This document shows, piece by piece, positions 24,990 to 35,564 of a stretch of DNA of 64,000 bases (position 1 is its first letter; each line of letters begins with the position of its first letter). The DNA lies in NCBI RefSeq assembly GCF_003415655.1, contig NZ_QRHC01000002.1, positions 372,008 through 436,007 of the forward strand, in the 5' to 3' direction. Below the pieces are notes generated by a model. That model did no database searches. It was not told the origin of the DNA and was given only the letters and a program-made list of their open reading frames with translations. Made by a program: the position numbers and the translations under genes. This DNA comes from Vibrio maerlii. Lineage in GTDB: Bacteria; Pseudomonadota; Gammaproteobacteria; Enterobacterales; Vibrionaceae.

Positions 24990-25259
24990 TTAAGATTTAG
25001 ACTTTAAAGGGTCATTGTCTGGCAACGCATTGTTAACCCAAACAGCCAACCTATGCTTGATGCTTGCACCGTCTAGTTTGCTTTCAGGAAGTGGCGTGAT
25101 CTGCTTTGCATCGACCAGAAATAAGTAAATTGCTTTAACTCTTAGGGGCTGTGGTGATTGAGGGAGGTCAAAGCCTTGCATCTTTGCCAACTGCCCTCCG
25201 ATCTCAAGAGCCTTCTTAATCAGTTTGTCTTCATTGTGAAGCTTGGAATTTTTTGACAT
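24990..25259 (-). CDS. DUF5062-like small protein
   Basis: The protein has 89 residues from ATG 25259 (GAGGA nine bases upstream), preferred over an upstream start that adds 16 basic residues. It shows LIKKALEIGGQLAKMQGFD, then VKAIYLFLVDAKQITPLPE and a final helix IKHRLAVWVNNALP. This layout resembles the DUF5062 proteins found mainly in vibrios, recognised from memory. The function is unknown and the protein is cytosolic. Confidence 0.65.
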   Translation of the reverse strand: MSKNSKLHNEDKLIKKALEIGGQLAKMQGFDLPQSPQPLRVKAIYLFLVDAKQITPLPESKLDGASIKHRLAVWVNNALPDNDPLKSKS

Positions 25260-25401
25260 CGAGAACGTCCTCTTTTTCACTCTGGTTAAGAATACATTAA
25301 GTGTCACCAGCAGCGCGTTATTGAGCTCTCATATTAATAAAATTATACAAATCCAAGTAGTCACCTAAAGTCAATTGCTATCAAAAGGCATTGAAATGAT
25401 A

Positions 25402-25445
25402 AAGAAGAACTCGAGTAGCTAACATTATCGATTCGAGTTCTTCTT
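25402..25445 (-). terminator. Terminator of the PACE exporter gene
   Basis: A 13-bp perfect stem AAGAAGAACTCGA/TCGAGTTCTTCTT around an 18-nt loop, directly after the PACE stop codon on the minus strand. Confidence 0.75.
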
Positions 25446-25454
25446 AAGGAAAAG

Positions 25455-25874
25455 CTAGTTAGGGAGTCGAGTGAACACACGCTGACGAATAACATCGTAT
25501 GCCCAGTTGAACACAATGGCATACACAACAAAAAATACCACTAAGCCGATATCCATAATCAGTACTGTCCAAAAGTCCATCTGCAGCGCCCACATTAATA
25601 CTGGGAGTGTTAGGACTAACATTCCCAACTCAAAGCCCAAACCATGAGCTACTCGAACCGCTAATGTTCTATTTATTCGGTCAGCGCCGAACAACTTGTC
25701 GTAGATAAAGTTGTAGGCGTAATTCCATCCCATCGCTATCAGAGACATAAACAAGGCAAGCCCTGCCATCTTCGATGCATCATTGCCGGTAATTAAGGTC
25801 GCCAGTGTTGTCATTAAAACTAACGCAACCAATTCGAACAGAATCGAATGCAGGATTCTCTCTTTGTGTGACAT
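25455..25874 (-). CDS. PACE-family multidrug/biocide efflux transporter
   Basis: The protein has 139 residues from ATG 25874, chosen over a TTG seven codons upstream because GAG lies correctly and the length fits the family. Four membrane helices form two bacterial transmembrane pair domains. Landmarks are RILHSILFELVALVLMTTLATL (with the conserved Glu in helix 1), WNYAYNFIYDKLFG after helix 2, RVAHGLGFELGMLVLTLPV in helix 3 and FNWAYDVIRQRVF at the end. PACE proteins such as AceI export chlorhexidine and short-chain diamines by proton exchange. As usual for the family, the gene is divergent from a LysR regulator. Confidence 0.92.
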   Translation of the reverse strand: MSHKERILHSILFELVALVLMTTLATLITGNDASKMAGLALFMSLIAMGWNYAYNFIYDKLFGADRINRTLAVRVAHGLGFELGMLVLTLPVLMWALQMDFWTVLIMDIGLVVFFVVYAIVFNWAYDVIRQRVFTRLPN

Positions 25875-25958
25875 ATCAATCTCAGTATTAATCAACTTGC
25901 GAACAATAGTATCTGTAATTAAGATTGAATAAAGATACTAACCATCATCAATACTGAT

Positions 25959-26843
25959 ATGTATAACGTCGACCAACTACGCATGTTTGTTGAAGCAGCT
26001 GAACTTGGTTCCTTCTCAGCATGTGCAAGAAAACTGGGTAAGGTCCAATCTGCGGTCAGCCAGGGCATCAATAACTTAGAGATTGATTTTAATGTTCAGC
26101 TTTTTGACCGTTCTACGCGCAAGCCAACACTGACACCTGAAGGCAGGCAATTGCTTAAACAAGCAAGAGCGATCATTTTGCAGATGGAAGATTTTGAATC
26201 GTCTGTCAAATCGATTGAGCAAGGCGATGAAGAGCGAGTTCGATTGGTGTTGGATGACGCTATTTTTGTCGACAAGCTTGGTAAGATCTTCGCAGATTTT
26301 TCAGAATGTTTTCCAGCGACCGAACTGGATGTTCTAGCAGTCGCGACGACCGATGTGATCGATCGTCTAACCAGCGGCAAGGCAGATATTGGTTTGATGC
26401 TCACAGACATGAACTTCCACAAAGATGTCAGCCCATGCTTTATCGGTAACCTACCATTCAAAGCGGTAACCCATCCACAACACCCATTAGCCAGACTGGA
26501 CAGCGTTGATATTTCAGATGCAATTCAGTACCAGCAGTTATTACTCAAGGGCGAAAACGAACACACTCTGCCACAGTTTCCAATTGTTGCAGCGAAAGTA
26601 TGGTGGTCAAACAGCTTCCAGGTGATGTGTAACATGCTCAAATCAGCCCCCATTGGATGGGCGTATGTACCACTTCATCTCGTAGAAAATGACCTAAACA
26701 ACCACTCACTTGTCGCACTTAACATTGTGATTGACCATAAAGCCTGGAGCCCACCAGTCGATATCGTTACCTTAAAAAGTAAGAGTAAGGGGCGAGCACT
26801 GCGTTGGTTAGAGCAACATCTAAAACAGCTATTGGATGATTAA
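25959..26843 (+). CDS. LysR-family regulator beside the PACE exporter
   Basis: The protein has 294 residues. The N-terminal helix-turn-helix is VEAAELGSFSACARKLGKVQSAVSQGINNLE (about 8-38), followed by the linker helix and the periplasmic-binding-like effector domain from about residue 92. It is divergent from the PACE gene with an 84-bp gap, the same layout as AceR/AceI-type pairs, so it probably activates the exporter in response to its substrate. This is inferred from position. Confidence 0.88.
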   Translation: MYNVDQLRMFVEAAELGSFSACARKLGKVQSAVSQGINNLEIDFNVQLFDRSTRKPTLTPEGRQLLKQARAIILQMEDFESSVKSIEQGDEERVRLVLDDAIFVDKLGKIFADFSECFPATELDVLAVATTDVIDRLTSGKADIGLMLTDMNFHKDVSPCFIGNLPFKAVTHPQHPLARLDSVDISDAIQYQQLLLKGENEHTLPQFPIVAAKVWWSNSFQVMCNMLKSAPIGWAYVPLHLVENDLNNHSLVALNIVIDHKAWSPPVDIVTLKSKSKGRALRWLEQHLKQLLDD

Positions 26844-26859
26844 AATAGAGATACCAATA

Positions 26860-26893
26860 AGGCAGCGTCAATAGCTCAATGCTGCCTTTTTAC
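26860..26893 (+). terminator. Terminator after the LysR gene
   Basis: AAGGCAGCGTC...GCTGCCTTTTT, a 7-bp stem with a T-run. It shares its stem with the terminators near 24475 and 49200. Confidence 0.75.
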
Positions 26894-26979
26894 TTCGATA
26901 TTCTTAAACACACTTATGTCTGAGACACGCTTTAATAAGGGGTGTCTCCCCCATATCCGGTAGGCAATACAGTATTACC

Positions 26980-28002
26980 CTAAAAGCTCAACCACGACTT
27001 ATTTGCATGGAATGGGGTAACTGAATTTCGACTGATTAAATTTCCATTTAAGATCTTCGGTTCATATGGAACAGCTTCATCACGTAGCTTAAGCGCTAAC
27101 TTAACAGCACTCTCTGCCATGAGTTCAATCGGTAAGTCTATGGTTGTTAATTCTGGGGTTGAAAACTCACCAAAAGGATCATTATCTATACCAATAACTG
27201 ATACTTGACTTGGAACGTGAACCCCTTCTTCTGACAAAGCTTTGATCGCTCCCAAAGCCATATTATCGTTAAATGCGAGAATCGCCGTAAACTTCACATT
27301 TAACTTCAAGAGGTTGGTACACAGATCATATCCACTTCTTATATGGTAATCACCGGATAACACTAAAGATGGATTATAAGGCAATCTAGATGATTCTAAA
27401 GCTCGCTTATAACCTTCGATACGAGCTTTTCCTGTTGGATTGTCTATTGGACCAGTTATGCATGCGATGCTCTTATGACCGCATGAAATCAAATGTTCCA
27501 TTGCGGTCACGATAAGACTCGATTGATCAATGGATACTGAATGGTAATTCCCTGCCATAGAGGCACGGTTTAACACAACAAAAGGCACGGACAATTGTGA
27601 TTCTAACGTTTGTATATGCTCATCAGATAGGGTTCGGCTATAAAGTAAAATAGCATCACATTGCCCTTCTAGTTGTCTAATTACTTCATATTCATGTTTG
27701 GGGTTATTCTTACCATCGATTACTGTTAGTGTTTTGCCTTCTGATTGAAGTTGAATTGAGATTTGCTGTAAAAGCACACCCCACCTAGTACTGTCATAGT
27801 TAGACAGTACCAATGCCACTGTATCAGTTTTATTTGTCGCTAAAGCTTGAGCGGTCCGGTTTGGACGGTAACCCAACTGTTCCATCGCGGCGAAGACACT
27901 ATCTTTTGTCGATTGTTTAACCTGACCTGTGCCGTTGATCACACGCGAGACTGTTGCTTTGGAGACTCCAGCAAGTTTGCTGACATCAACAATGGTACTC
28001 AT
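26980..28002 (-). CDS. LacI-family repressor of the beta-glucoside PTS operon
   Basis: The protein has 340 residues. The N-terminal DNA-binding domain TIVDVSKLAGVSKATVSRVINGTGQVKQSTKDSV (2-35) is a canonical LacI helix-turn-helix, followed by hinge RPNRTAQALATNKT. The core is a type I periplasmic-binding fold with AILAFNDNMALGAIKAL and SVIGIDNDPFGEF. It faces the PTS operon across about 300 bp, where AACCGGTT-centred operators lie. It most likely represses that operon until a phosphorylated beta-glucoside or related sugar is present. Confidence 0.92.
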   Translation of the reverse strand: MSTIVDVSKLAGVSKATVSRVINGTGQVKQSTKDSVFAAMEQLGYRPNRTAQALATNKTDTVALVLSNYDSTRWGVLLQQISIQLQSEGKTLTVIDGKNNPKHEYEVIRQLEGQCDAILLYSRTLSDEHIQTLESQLSVPFVVLNRASMAGNYHSVSIDQSSLIVTAMEHLISCGHKSIACITGPIDNPTGKARIEGYKRALESSRLPYNPSLVLSGDYHIRSGYDLCTNLLKLNVKFTAILAFNDNMALGAIKALSEEGVHVPSQVSVIGIDNDPFGEFSTPELTTIDLPIELMAESAVKLALKLRDEAVPYEPKILNGNLISRNSVTPFHANKSWLSF

Positions 28003-28189
28003 TCTATTCCTTTCATCACTTACCCACGTTACGTTTGGATATTATTATAAGTTATTGTTTATATGGACCAATTATCGAAAAATAAAGTTTTCCTACCGTC
28101 TACTAAAACATAGTAACCCCTAAATTCGAACCCGATTTCTTACCTAATGTGATACCCGTCATCAATTGTAGCATTGAGTAACGATATTT

Positions 28190-28205
28190 TATGACATTTC
28201 TCACA
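28190..28205. promoter_or_regulatory. Possible CRP site in front of the PTS operon
   Basis: TATGA-CATTTC-TCACA matches 9 of 10 CRP-box positions and lies directly upstream of the LacI operators. Confidence 0.4.
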
Positions 28206-28209
28206 CAAG

Positions 28210-28248
28210 TGTAACCGGTTTCTGTAAACGGTTTCTGAAACCGGTTAC
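28210..28248. promoter_or_regulatory. LacI-type operator cluster
   Basis: GTAACCGGTTTC (28211-28222), a degenerate middle copy GTAAACGGTTTC (28224-28235) and GAAACCGGTTAC (28237-28248). The outer two are inverted copies, each centred on the palindrome AACCGGTT, 26 bp apart. They lie about 65-100 bp before the IIB start. Confidence 0.8.
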
Positions 28249-28310
28249 ATTTTTCTCGTACTCTACAACGCTTACAAGATTAAGTGATAAATAAGAAAAG
28301 GAACTAAATC

Positions 28311-28619
28311 ATGATCAACATTTTATTGTGCTGTGCTGCTGGTATGTCTACTAGCATGGTCGTAAACAAAATGAAGCAATCTGCGGCAGCGAAAGGAATT
28401 GAAGCGCATATTGAAGCTGTGGGATTAGATGAATTCGAGTCGAACCTTCCAAACTTCGATTGCGTTTTACTAGGTCCACAAATTAAATACAAACTTAATG
28501 ATTTCAAAGAGATTGCTGATGCTGCTAACAAACCAATTTCTGTAATGAATCAAATGGATTACGGCATGATGAAAGGCGAAAAAATCCTTAACGATGCAAT
28601 CACAATGCTAAATCAATAA
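28311..28619 (+). CDS. PTS lactose/cellobiose-family IIB component
   Basis: The protein has 102 residues. The phospho-cysteine loop reads LLCCAAGMSTSM; Cys8 immediately before AAGMSTS is the expected phosphorylation site, with an unusual second cysteine at position 7. VLLGPQIKYKL is the second family block. It passes phosphate from IIA to the incoming sugar via IIC. It is the first gene of the operon, 13 bp before IIC, under the LacI operator cluster. Confidence 0.93.
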   Translation: MINILLCCAAGMSTSMVVNKMKQSAAAKGIEAHIEAVGLDEFESNLPNFDCVLLGPQIKYKLNDFKEIADAANKPISVMNQMDYGMMKGEKILNDAITMLNQ

Positions 28620-28632
28620 GAGGGATATCACG

Positions 28633-29955
28633 ATGAAAGCATTATTCGATTTTCTAGAAAACACCTTAACACCGATAGCAGGCCGACTGGCAACTCAAAA
28701 GCACGTGTGTGCAATTCGTGACGGCTTCATTGGCGCAATGCCCTTCATGATCGTGGGTTCTTTCTTGCTTGTGTTTGCTTTTCCTCCTTTTTCGGAAGAT
28801 ACCGCGTTTGCCTTAGGTCAATGGTGGATTTCAATGTCATCCACCTATTTTGATGAAATCATGACCCCTTTTAATATGAGTATGGGGATTATGTCATGTT
28901 ATATCTCTGCTTGTATCGCGTATAACCTAGCAAATAGCTACAAGTTAGATGCTCTACCAACGGCAATGCTTTCATTGATGTCATTTCTTTTGATAGCAGC
29001 ACCGATGAAAGATGGTGCTCTGTCTGCAACGTACCTTGGTGGCACTGGTATCTTTACTGCAATCATTGTTGCGATCTTTGTTACTGAACTGACTCGTTTC
29101 TTAAAAGTTCATAATATTGGCATTAAAATGCCGGAGCAGGTGCCTGATAAAATTCGTCAGTCATTTAACCTGCTGATCCCAACAATGATCGTGATAGTTA
29201 CGATTTATCCACTAAACCTTCTAATTCAAAACAATTTCGATATGCTACTTCCAGGTGCAATTATGGCTCTATTCCAGCCATTGGTATCAGCATCTGACAC
29301 ATTGCCAGCAATTTTACTTGCTGTACTTGTTGCACACACTCTATGGTTTGCTGGTATTCATGGCTCGGCAATTGTTTCTGGCATCATGGCACCTTTCTGG
29401 CTTTACAACCTAGGCGTAAACCAAGAAGCACTTGCTGCTGGAATGGAGCTGCCTCAAGTGTTTATTGAACCATTTTGGTCTTTCTTCATTGTATTAGGTG
29501 GCTCTGGTGCGACGTTCTCATTAGTTCTACTTTACCTGAGAAGTAAATCTGCCCACCTTAAAACAATCGGTCGTCTTGGTGTAGTGCCAGCAATGTTCAA
29601 CATCAATGAACCTGTAATCTTTGGTTCGCCAATCGTAATGAACCCTATCATGTTCATCCCATTTGTCGGCGCTCCAATGATCAACGCAATCATCGCTTAC
29701 TTCGCGACAAGCATGGACTGGATCGGAAAAGTTGTGTCACTGGTTCCTTGGACAGCACCAGCACCAATCGGTGCGGCATGGGGTGCTGGATGGCAACTAA
29801 ACAATGCAGTATTAGTGTTCATTCTAATTGGTGTAAACCTGGTTGTTTACTACCCATTCTTCAAAATTTACGAAAAACAGTTGCTTGCAGAAGAGCAGCC
29901 TCAAGACACAGATTCTACTCAAGATAACAAATCTGGTGAGCAGAGCTTCGCGTAA
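28633..29955 (+). CDS. PTS lactose/cellobiose-family IIC permease
   Basis: The protein has 440 residues and about ten membrane segments. Characteristic stretches are RDGFIGAMPFMIVGSFLLVFAFPPF, HTLWFAGIHGSAIVSGIMAPF (the W-F-x-G-x-H-G motif of the sugar site) and FNINEPVIFGSPIVMNPIMFIPF (the N-E-P-x-x-F-G motif). It imports and phosphorylates cellobiose, chitobiose or aryl-beta-glucosides together with IIA and IIB. The two GH1 enzymes downstream point to beta-glucosides, not chitobiose, since no GH4 or chitobiase gene is present. Confidence 0.94.
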   Translation: MKALFDFLENTLTPIAGRLATQKHVCAIRDGFIGAMPFMIVGSFLLVFAFPPFSEDTAFALGQWWISMSSTYFDEIMTPFNMSMGIMSCYISACIAYNLANSYKLDALPTAMLSLMSFLLIAAPMKDGALSATYLGGTGIFTAIIVAIFVTELTRFLKVHNIGIKMPEQVPDKIRQSFNLLIPTMIVIVTIYPLNLLIQNNFDMLLPGAIMALFQPLVSASDTLPAILLAVLVAHTLWFAGIHGSAIVSGIMAPFWLYNLGVNQEALAAGMELPQVFIEPFWSFFIVLGGSGATFSLVLLYLRSKSAHLKTIGRLGVVPAMFNINEPVIFGSPIVMNPIMFIPFVGAPMINAIIAYFATSMDWIGKVVSLVPWTAPAPIGAAWGAGWQLNNAVLVFILIGVNLVVYYPFFKIYEKQLLAEEQPQDTDSTQDNKSGEQSFA

Positions 29956-30020
29956 CATTCATCCAATTCAATAGAGTGGGTAATCCCGCTCTATTCATCA
30001 AAATTACTGAGGATACCCAC

Positions 30021-30326
30021 ATGGAACTAGAATCAACCGTAATGGAATTGATCATCAATGCTGGCGAGTCAAAAAGCCTAGCAATGCAAGCGCTACAGAA
30101 TGCAAAGAAAGGTGAATGGGCGGAAGTTGACTCATTGCTAACACAATCGACTGAAGCATCAAAGCGTGCTCATAAGGTTCAAACAGAGCTCATCGGAATG
30201 GATGAAGGTGAAGGGAAAGTACCCGTAAACCTAATTATGGTCCATGCGCAAGACCACATTATGACAGCGATGCTCGCTCGTGAGTTGATTGAAGAACTGA
30301 TCAATCTACACCGTAAGATTCAATAA
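30021..30326 (+). CDS. PTS lactose/cellobiose-family IIA component
   Basis: The protein has 101 residues from ATG 30021 (GAGGATA upstream; the frame is open 15 codons earlier without a ribosome site). It is a three-helix bundle with NLIMVHAQDHIMTAMLARELIEELI, where the first His of the V-H-A-Q-D-H motif is the phosphorylation site and the Asp binds the trimer metal. It receives phosphate from HPr. It follows IIC by 65 bp and precedes GH1 by 26 bp. Confidence 0.92.
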   Translation: MELESTVMELIINAGESKSLAMQALQNAKKGEWAEVDSLLTQSTEASKRAHKVQTELIGMDEGEGKVPVNLIMVHAQDHIMTAMLARELIEELINLHRKIQ

Positions 30327-30337
30327 ACAACTAATAA

Positions 30338-31756
<1,419 letters not shown>

Positions 31757-31813
31757 CCAATCCGAATGCTTGGGGTCTACGCTCCAAGCATTCAATTAAA
31801 CCAGGAAAAGATT

Positions 31814-33235
31814 ATGAAATTCTCCAACAGTTTTCTGTTTGGCGCAGCCACTGCCGCTTATCAAATAGAAGGCGCAATCGATAAAGATGGTAAGGGTCCA
31901 AGTAACTGGGATGAATTCGTTAAAATCCCAGGCAAAACCTTTGAAAACACAACGGGCGAATTAGCTGTAGATCACTACCATCGTTATAAAGAAGACATTA
32001 GACTCATGGCAGAAATGGGGCTAGAGTCATACCGTTTTTCTATCGCTTGGCCACGTATCATCCCTAACGGCACTGGTGAAGTGAACCAGAAGGGTATCGA
32101 TTTCTACAATAGTATTATCGATGAATGCTTAAGCTACGGAATTGTACCATTTGTAACTCTGTACCACTGGGATTTACCATTGGAACTAGAGAAACAAGGT
32201 GGATGGACGAATAAAGCAACCATTGATGCATTTGTTCATTACGCCAAAGTGTGTTTTGAAGCATTTGGGGACCGTGTTAAACACTTCATAACCTTCAATG
32301 AAACGGTTGTATTCTGCGGTCACGGCTACCTTGCTGGTGCCCATCCGCCAGGTATTAAGGATGAGCCTAAGCTCTACTTTCAAGCCACTCATAATGTATT
32401 TTCAGCTCATGCGAAAGCAGTACTCGCATACAAAGAGCTAAAACAATATGGTGATATCGGCTTAAGCCACGTATTCTCTCCTGCATTTTCAGTTGACGAT
32501 AACGTAGAAAACAAATGGGCAGAGCGTCATGCCAACCAATTTGGCATCAACTGGTATTATGATCCGATTCTAAAAGGTAACTATCCTGACTACGTACTTA
32601 AGATCCTTGAAGATCGCGGTTGGATGCCTGAAATACTTGAGGAAGAAAGACTCGCATTAACCCAAGCAGCTCCACTCAACGACTTTATTGGTTTGAACTA
32701 CTATCAACCCGTACGAGTAGAAAGAATTCTTGGCCAAGCAGAACACGTTGAGCATTCACGAGAAAATGCCACAGGTGCTCCTGGCAACCCAAGCTTTGAT
32801 GGTGAATACCGCAGCGTATCAATGAAAGACAAGCGTTACACCAAGTGGGGCTGGGAAATTTCACCAGAAGGCTTTGTTGATGGGCTAAGGCTTCTAAAAG
32901 ACTATTACGGTGATGTGACTATGTACATCACCGAAAATGGTCTAGGCGATGAAGATCCTATTATTGAAGGTGAAGTTTGTGATATTCCTCGAATCAACTT
33001 CATTAATGACCACCTAGTCGCGGTGAAAAAAGCAATCGATGAAGGTGTGAACATCCAAGGCTATTATGCATGGTCAGCAATTGACTTACTTAGCTGGCTG
33101 AATGGCTATAAAAAACAATATGGCTTCATCTATGTAGACCACCAACACAACCTAGACAGAAAGAAAAAAGCTTCTTTCCATTGGTATAAAAGCATTATAG
33201 AGAGTCGAGGTGAAACACTAAACTATCCGACCTAG
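31814..33235 (+). CDS. GH1 6-phospho-beta-glucosidase (second copy)
   Basis: The protein has 473 residues from ATG 31814 (CCAGGAAAAG upstream); an earlier in-frame start has no ribosome site. NSFLFGAATAAYQIEGAIDKDGKG opens the domain, the acid/base Glu is in TFNETVVFCGHGY and the nucleophile in YITENGLG. The phosphate-site region reads DLLSWLNGYKKQYGF, again the 6-phospho type. It differs clearly from the first copy, so the two probably take different beta-glucosides (for example cellobiose-6-P and aryl- or gentiobiose-6-P). It is the last gene of the operon. Confidence 0.9.
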   Translation: MKFSNSFLFGAATAAYQIEGAIDKDGKGPSNWDEFVKIPGKTFENTTGELAVDHYHRYKEDIRLMAEMGLESYRFSIAWPRIIPNGTGEVNQKGIDFYNSIIDECLSYGIVPFVTLYHWDLPLELEKQGGWTNKATIDAFVHYAKVCFEAFGDRVKHFITFNETVVFCGHGYLAGAHPPGIKDEPKLYFQATHNVFSAHAKAVLAYKELKQYGDIGLSHVFSPAFSVDDNVENKWAERHANQFGINWYYDPILKGNYPDYVLKILEDRGWMPEILEEERLALTQAAPLNDFIGLNYYQPVRVERILGQAEHVEHSRENATGAPGNPSFDGEYRSVSMKDKRYTKWGWEISPEGFVDGLRLLKDYYGDVTMYITENGLGDEDPIIEGEVCDIPRINFINDHLVAVKKAIDEGVNIQGYYAWSAIDLLSWLNGYKKQYGFIYVDHQHNLDRKKKASFHWYKSIIESRGETLNYPT

Positions 33236-33371
33236 CAACAAGCGAGCTGTTGTCCTTGATATCAGTAGCTCGCTAAAAACAACTGATAGAACTGCGTGGA
33301 GTAACCCATATTCATCACATCAAATTAGTGCCCTAGCATAAGTACTAAACTAGGGTCTGGCATTAAGGTAA

Positions 33372-33394
33372 AACGGATAGCCAAGCTATCCGTT
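33372..33394 (-). terminator. Terminator of the alpha/beta hydrolase gene
   Basis: A 10-bp perfect stem AACGGATAGC/GCTATCCGTT with a 3-nt loop, followed on the minus strand by TTTTACC. Confidence 0.8.
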
Positions 33395-33406
33395 CAGTTC
33401 ACTGTA

Positions 33407-34327
33407 CTATTTAGATTCAACGTCCTTTAGGAAGCTATCCAGAACCTTGTTGAACTGCTCTGGACGCTCCCAGAACATAGCGTGCTTACCAAAGAAAGAA
33501 GCCGATGCGTTTGGTGTGTTCTTCTCGATCCACTTCTCAGCCACTGGCTTCCACTCATCACGAATCACCCATGCCATTGGCTTTTCAGCATCAAAGCTTT
33601 GTGCCTCTGCCGTGTAGTCTAGGTAGAAACCCGTCGCGTTAAGGGTTGCGCCTGCTGAAGCTGACGTTTGGTGTGCCATGTCTTTCCAGAATTTCACGGC
33701 TTCTTGGTTTTCTGTGTCTTCAAGCATCCAAGGAACAAAGTTGTCGATTAGCGTATTTTTGTCTTCTAGGATGGTGGTAGTAGACCAGTTCGAGCGACCA
33801 TCTGAATCATCACGTAGGTACCATGTAAAGTCTGCGTAGCTTTCACTTGCGATTTTTGGCGATGCATCAATCAGCATTAGGCCGTTAAGGTTATCGTCAC
33901 CGAATTGATTCACGTAAGACAAAGTCTCTGCCACGCCATAAGACCAACCTACCAGTGTTACATCTTTTAACTCAAGCTTATCCATAAATGCTGCAAGGTC
34001 GCGGCCGTGCTGCATATAGGTGTTACCTTCCATTGTCTTGGTTGAAAGGCCTTGGCTGCGCGGTGAATAAGCGATTGCGGTGTACTCATCAGAACCTTCA
34101 AAATGTGCTAGCTGCTTTTCGAATGCATTTGCAGACATTAGCCAACCAGGCGTGAAAACAATCGTTTTTTCACCATGGCCTGCTGTTTCGTAGTGCATAG
34201 TCAGTTCAGGGCTAATCTGTACGTATTCAGCATGCGCGGCTGCACCGGTAAGGGCCATTGCGCTAACGAGTAGTGTTTTACCTAGAGTTGAGATTGTTTT
34301 TTTTGAAAGTTGAATTGTCGATTTCAT
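33407..34327 (-). CDS. Exported alpha/beta hydrolase
   Basis: The protein has 306 residues with a signal peptide (ending ALTGAAAHA, cleavage near residue 33). The hydrolase fold shows TIVFTPGWLMSANAFEKQL (oxyanion region), the nucleophile elbow GWSYGVAE, LMLIDASPKIA (acid) and the C-terminal His in FFGKHAMFWERPEQFNKVL. It resembles haloperoxidase/esterase-like hydrolases such as those of the BioH-type superfamily; the substrate is unknown. Export to the periplasm is unusual for these. A TTTCC-N7-GGAAA palindrome about 120 bp upstream links it to the oxidoreductase genes that follow. Confidence 0.85.
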   Translation of the reverse strand: MKSTIQLSKKTISTLGKTLLVSAMALTGAAAHAEYVQISPELTMHYETAGHGEKTIVFTPGWLMSANAFEKQLAHFEGSDEYTAIAYSPRSQGLSTKTMEGNTYMQHGRDLAAFMDKLELKDVTLVGWSYGVAETLSYVNQFGDDNLNGLMLIDASPKIASESYADFTWYLRDDSDGRSNWSTTTILEDKNTLIDNFVPWMLEDTENQEAVKFWKDMAHQTSASAGATLNATGFYLDYTAEAQSFDAEKPMAWVIRDEWKPVAEKWIEKNTPNASASFFGKHAMFWERPEQFNKVLDSFLKDVESK

Positions 34328-34445
34328 GATAGAACCTTAAATAATTAACGAATTTAAATGTGCTTTTTAATAACGGCTTGCCGTTGGAACAGGTGTATTA
34401 AACCTCAACTCAACCTTCATGATTAGAGGGTCAAAATCGAAAATA

Positions 34446-34464
34446 CTTTCCTAAATATGGAAAG
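34446..34464. promoter_or_regulatory. TTTCC/GGAAA palindrome upstream of the alpha/beta hydrolase gene
   Basis: CTTTCC-TAAATAT-GGAAAG, 6-bp arms 7 bp apart. It is similar to sites near 35565, 35589 and 39431. Confidence 0.6.
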
Positions 34465-34490
34465 ATAAAACGAATAGCCAAGATCAAAAA

Positions 34491-34524
34491 AGCCCCAGCT
34501 TCTAGAAGACTAAAAGCTGGGGCT
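34491..34524 (-). terminator. Terminator of the glutathionyl-hydroquinone reductase gene
   Basis: An 11-bp perfect stem AGCCCCAGCTT/AAGCTGGGGCT, followed on the minus strand by TTTTTTGATC. Confidence 0.85.
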
Positions 34525-34534
34525 AAAATTGCTT

Positions 34535-35482
34535 TTACGCGAGTTTTTCACGGCCATGTGGACTAAGCAGATCGAGGTCAGGGCCTGCTGGCACTATTTG
34601 ACTTGGATTAATCATGGTGTGGCTAAAGTAATAGTGCCGCTTTATATGAAAGAAATCGGTCACTTCTGCAATTCCATCATGTTGATATAAATCCTTCAGG
34701 TAATTTTGTAGATTCTTATAGTCAGAAATACGCTTCTTATTACATTTAAAGTGACCAACGTAGACAGCATCAAAACGAATAAGAGTAACGAACAAGCGCC
34801 AATCCGCCTCGGTGAGTGTTTGTCCCAATAAATAGCGATTGAATCCTAAATGCTCATCAAGCTTATCTAAGGCAGCAAAGAGATTATCAAATGCTTCTTC
34901 ATACGCTTGCTGTGAAGTCGCAATGCCACAACGGTATACCCCATTGTTGATATTCGGGTAGATAAACTCGTTCCATGAATCAATTTGAGCACGTAAATCA
35001 ATAGGATAAAAGTCATCTAGGTTTCCCGTTAAGTGATTGAACTCGCTGTTAAACATACGAATAATTTCTGAAGATTCATTGCTGACAATGGTTTGTGTTT
35101 GCTTATCCCAAAGCACGGGTACGGTAACTCGACCGGTATAGTCTGGTTTAGCGTGAGTATATAACTGGTGTAAAAAGTGATAGCCCAAAAGAGGTTCTGG
35201 CTTACACATTGTCCAACCATTAGACAGCATATCTGGATTCACAACGGTGATAGAAATATGCTTATCAAGCCCTTTTAGCTTTAAAAAAATCAGCGTTCTA
35301 TGTGCCCATGGACACGCATAAGAGACATAAAGGTGGTAGCGACCTGACTCGGCAGGGTACATGGCATGGTCTTTATTCTCTATCCAATGACGAAAGCCAG
35401 CATCTTCTCTAACAAATCGTCCACCATTTGATTTTGTGTCGTAGCCAATATCAAACCACTTCCCTTGAATAAGTTTTCCCAT
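34535..35482 (-). CDS. yqjG: Glutathionyl-hydroquinone reductase (xi-class GST)
   Basis: The protein has 315 residues. YACPWAHRTLIFLKLKGL (Cys57) is the C-P-W-A-H active site of xi-class GSTs, VLWDKQTQTIVSNESSEIIRMFN holds the glutathione gamma-glutamyl site, and DAVYVGHFKCN with HIKRHYYFSH carries the Tyr/His residues that bind hydroquinones. The enzyme reduces glutathionyl-(hydro)quinones in the cytosol. It is divergent from the nitroreductase gene, and the 227-bp gap contains tandem TTTCC/GGAAA-type sites. Together they suggest quinone or electrophile defence. Confidence 0.93.
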   Translation of the reverse strand: MGKLIQGKWFDIGYDTKSNGGRFVREDAGFRHWIENKDHAMYPAESGRYHLYVSYACPWAHRTLIFLKLKGLDKHISITVVNPDMLSNGWTMCKPEPLLGYHFLHQLYTHAKPDYTGRVTVPVLWDKQTQTIVSNESSEIIRMFNSEFNHLTGNLDDFYPIDLRAQIDSWNEFIYPNINNGVYRCGIATSQQAYEEAFDNLFAALDKLDEHLGFNRYLLGQTLTEADWRLFVTLIRFDAVYVGHFKCNKKRISDYKNLQNYLKDLYQHDGIAEVTDFFHIKRHYYFSHTMINPSQIVPAGPDLDLLSPHGREKLA

Positions 35483-35564
35483 TTCATTTTCTCCTAATCA
35501 TGTTTTGTTGGCGCTATTAAAAAACAAAGAGAGGACATTGATTAGAGGGGCTTTTCAGAAATGA

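Noticed and set aside
25955..25975. TGATATGT at the start of the PACE-linked LysR gene as a further regulon operator
   Set aside because: Only one arm matches and it overlaps the start codon; no pathway link.
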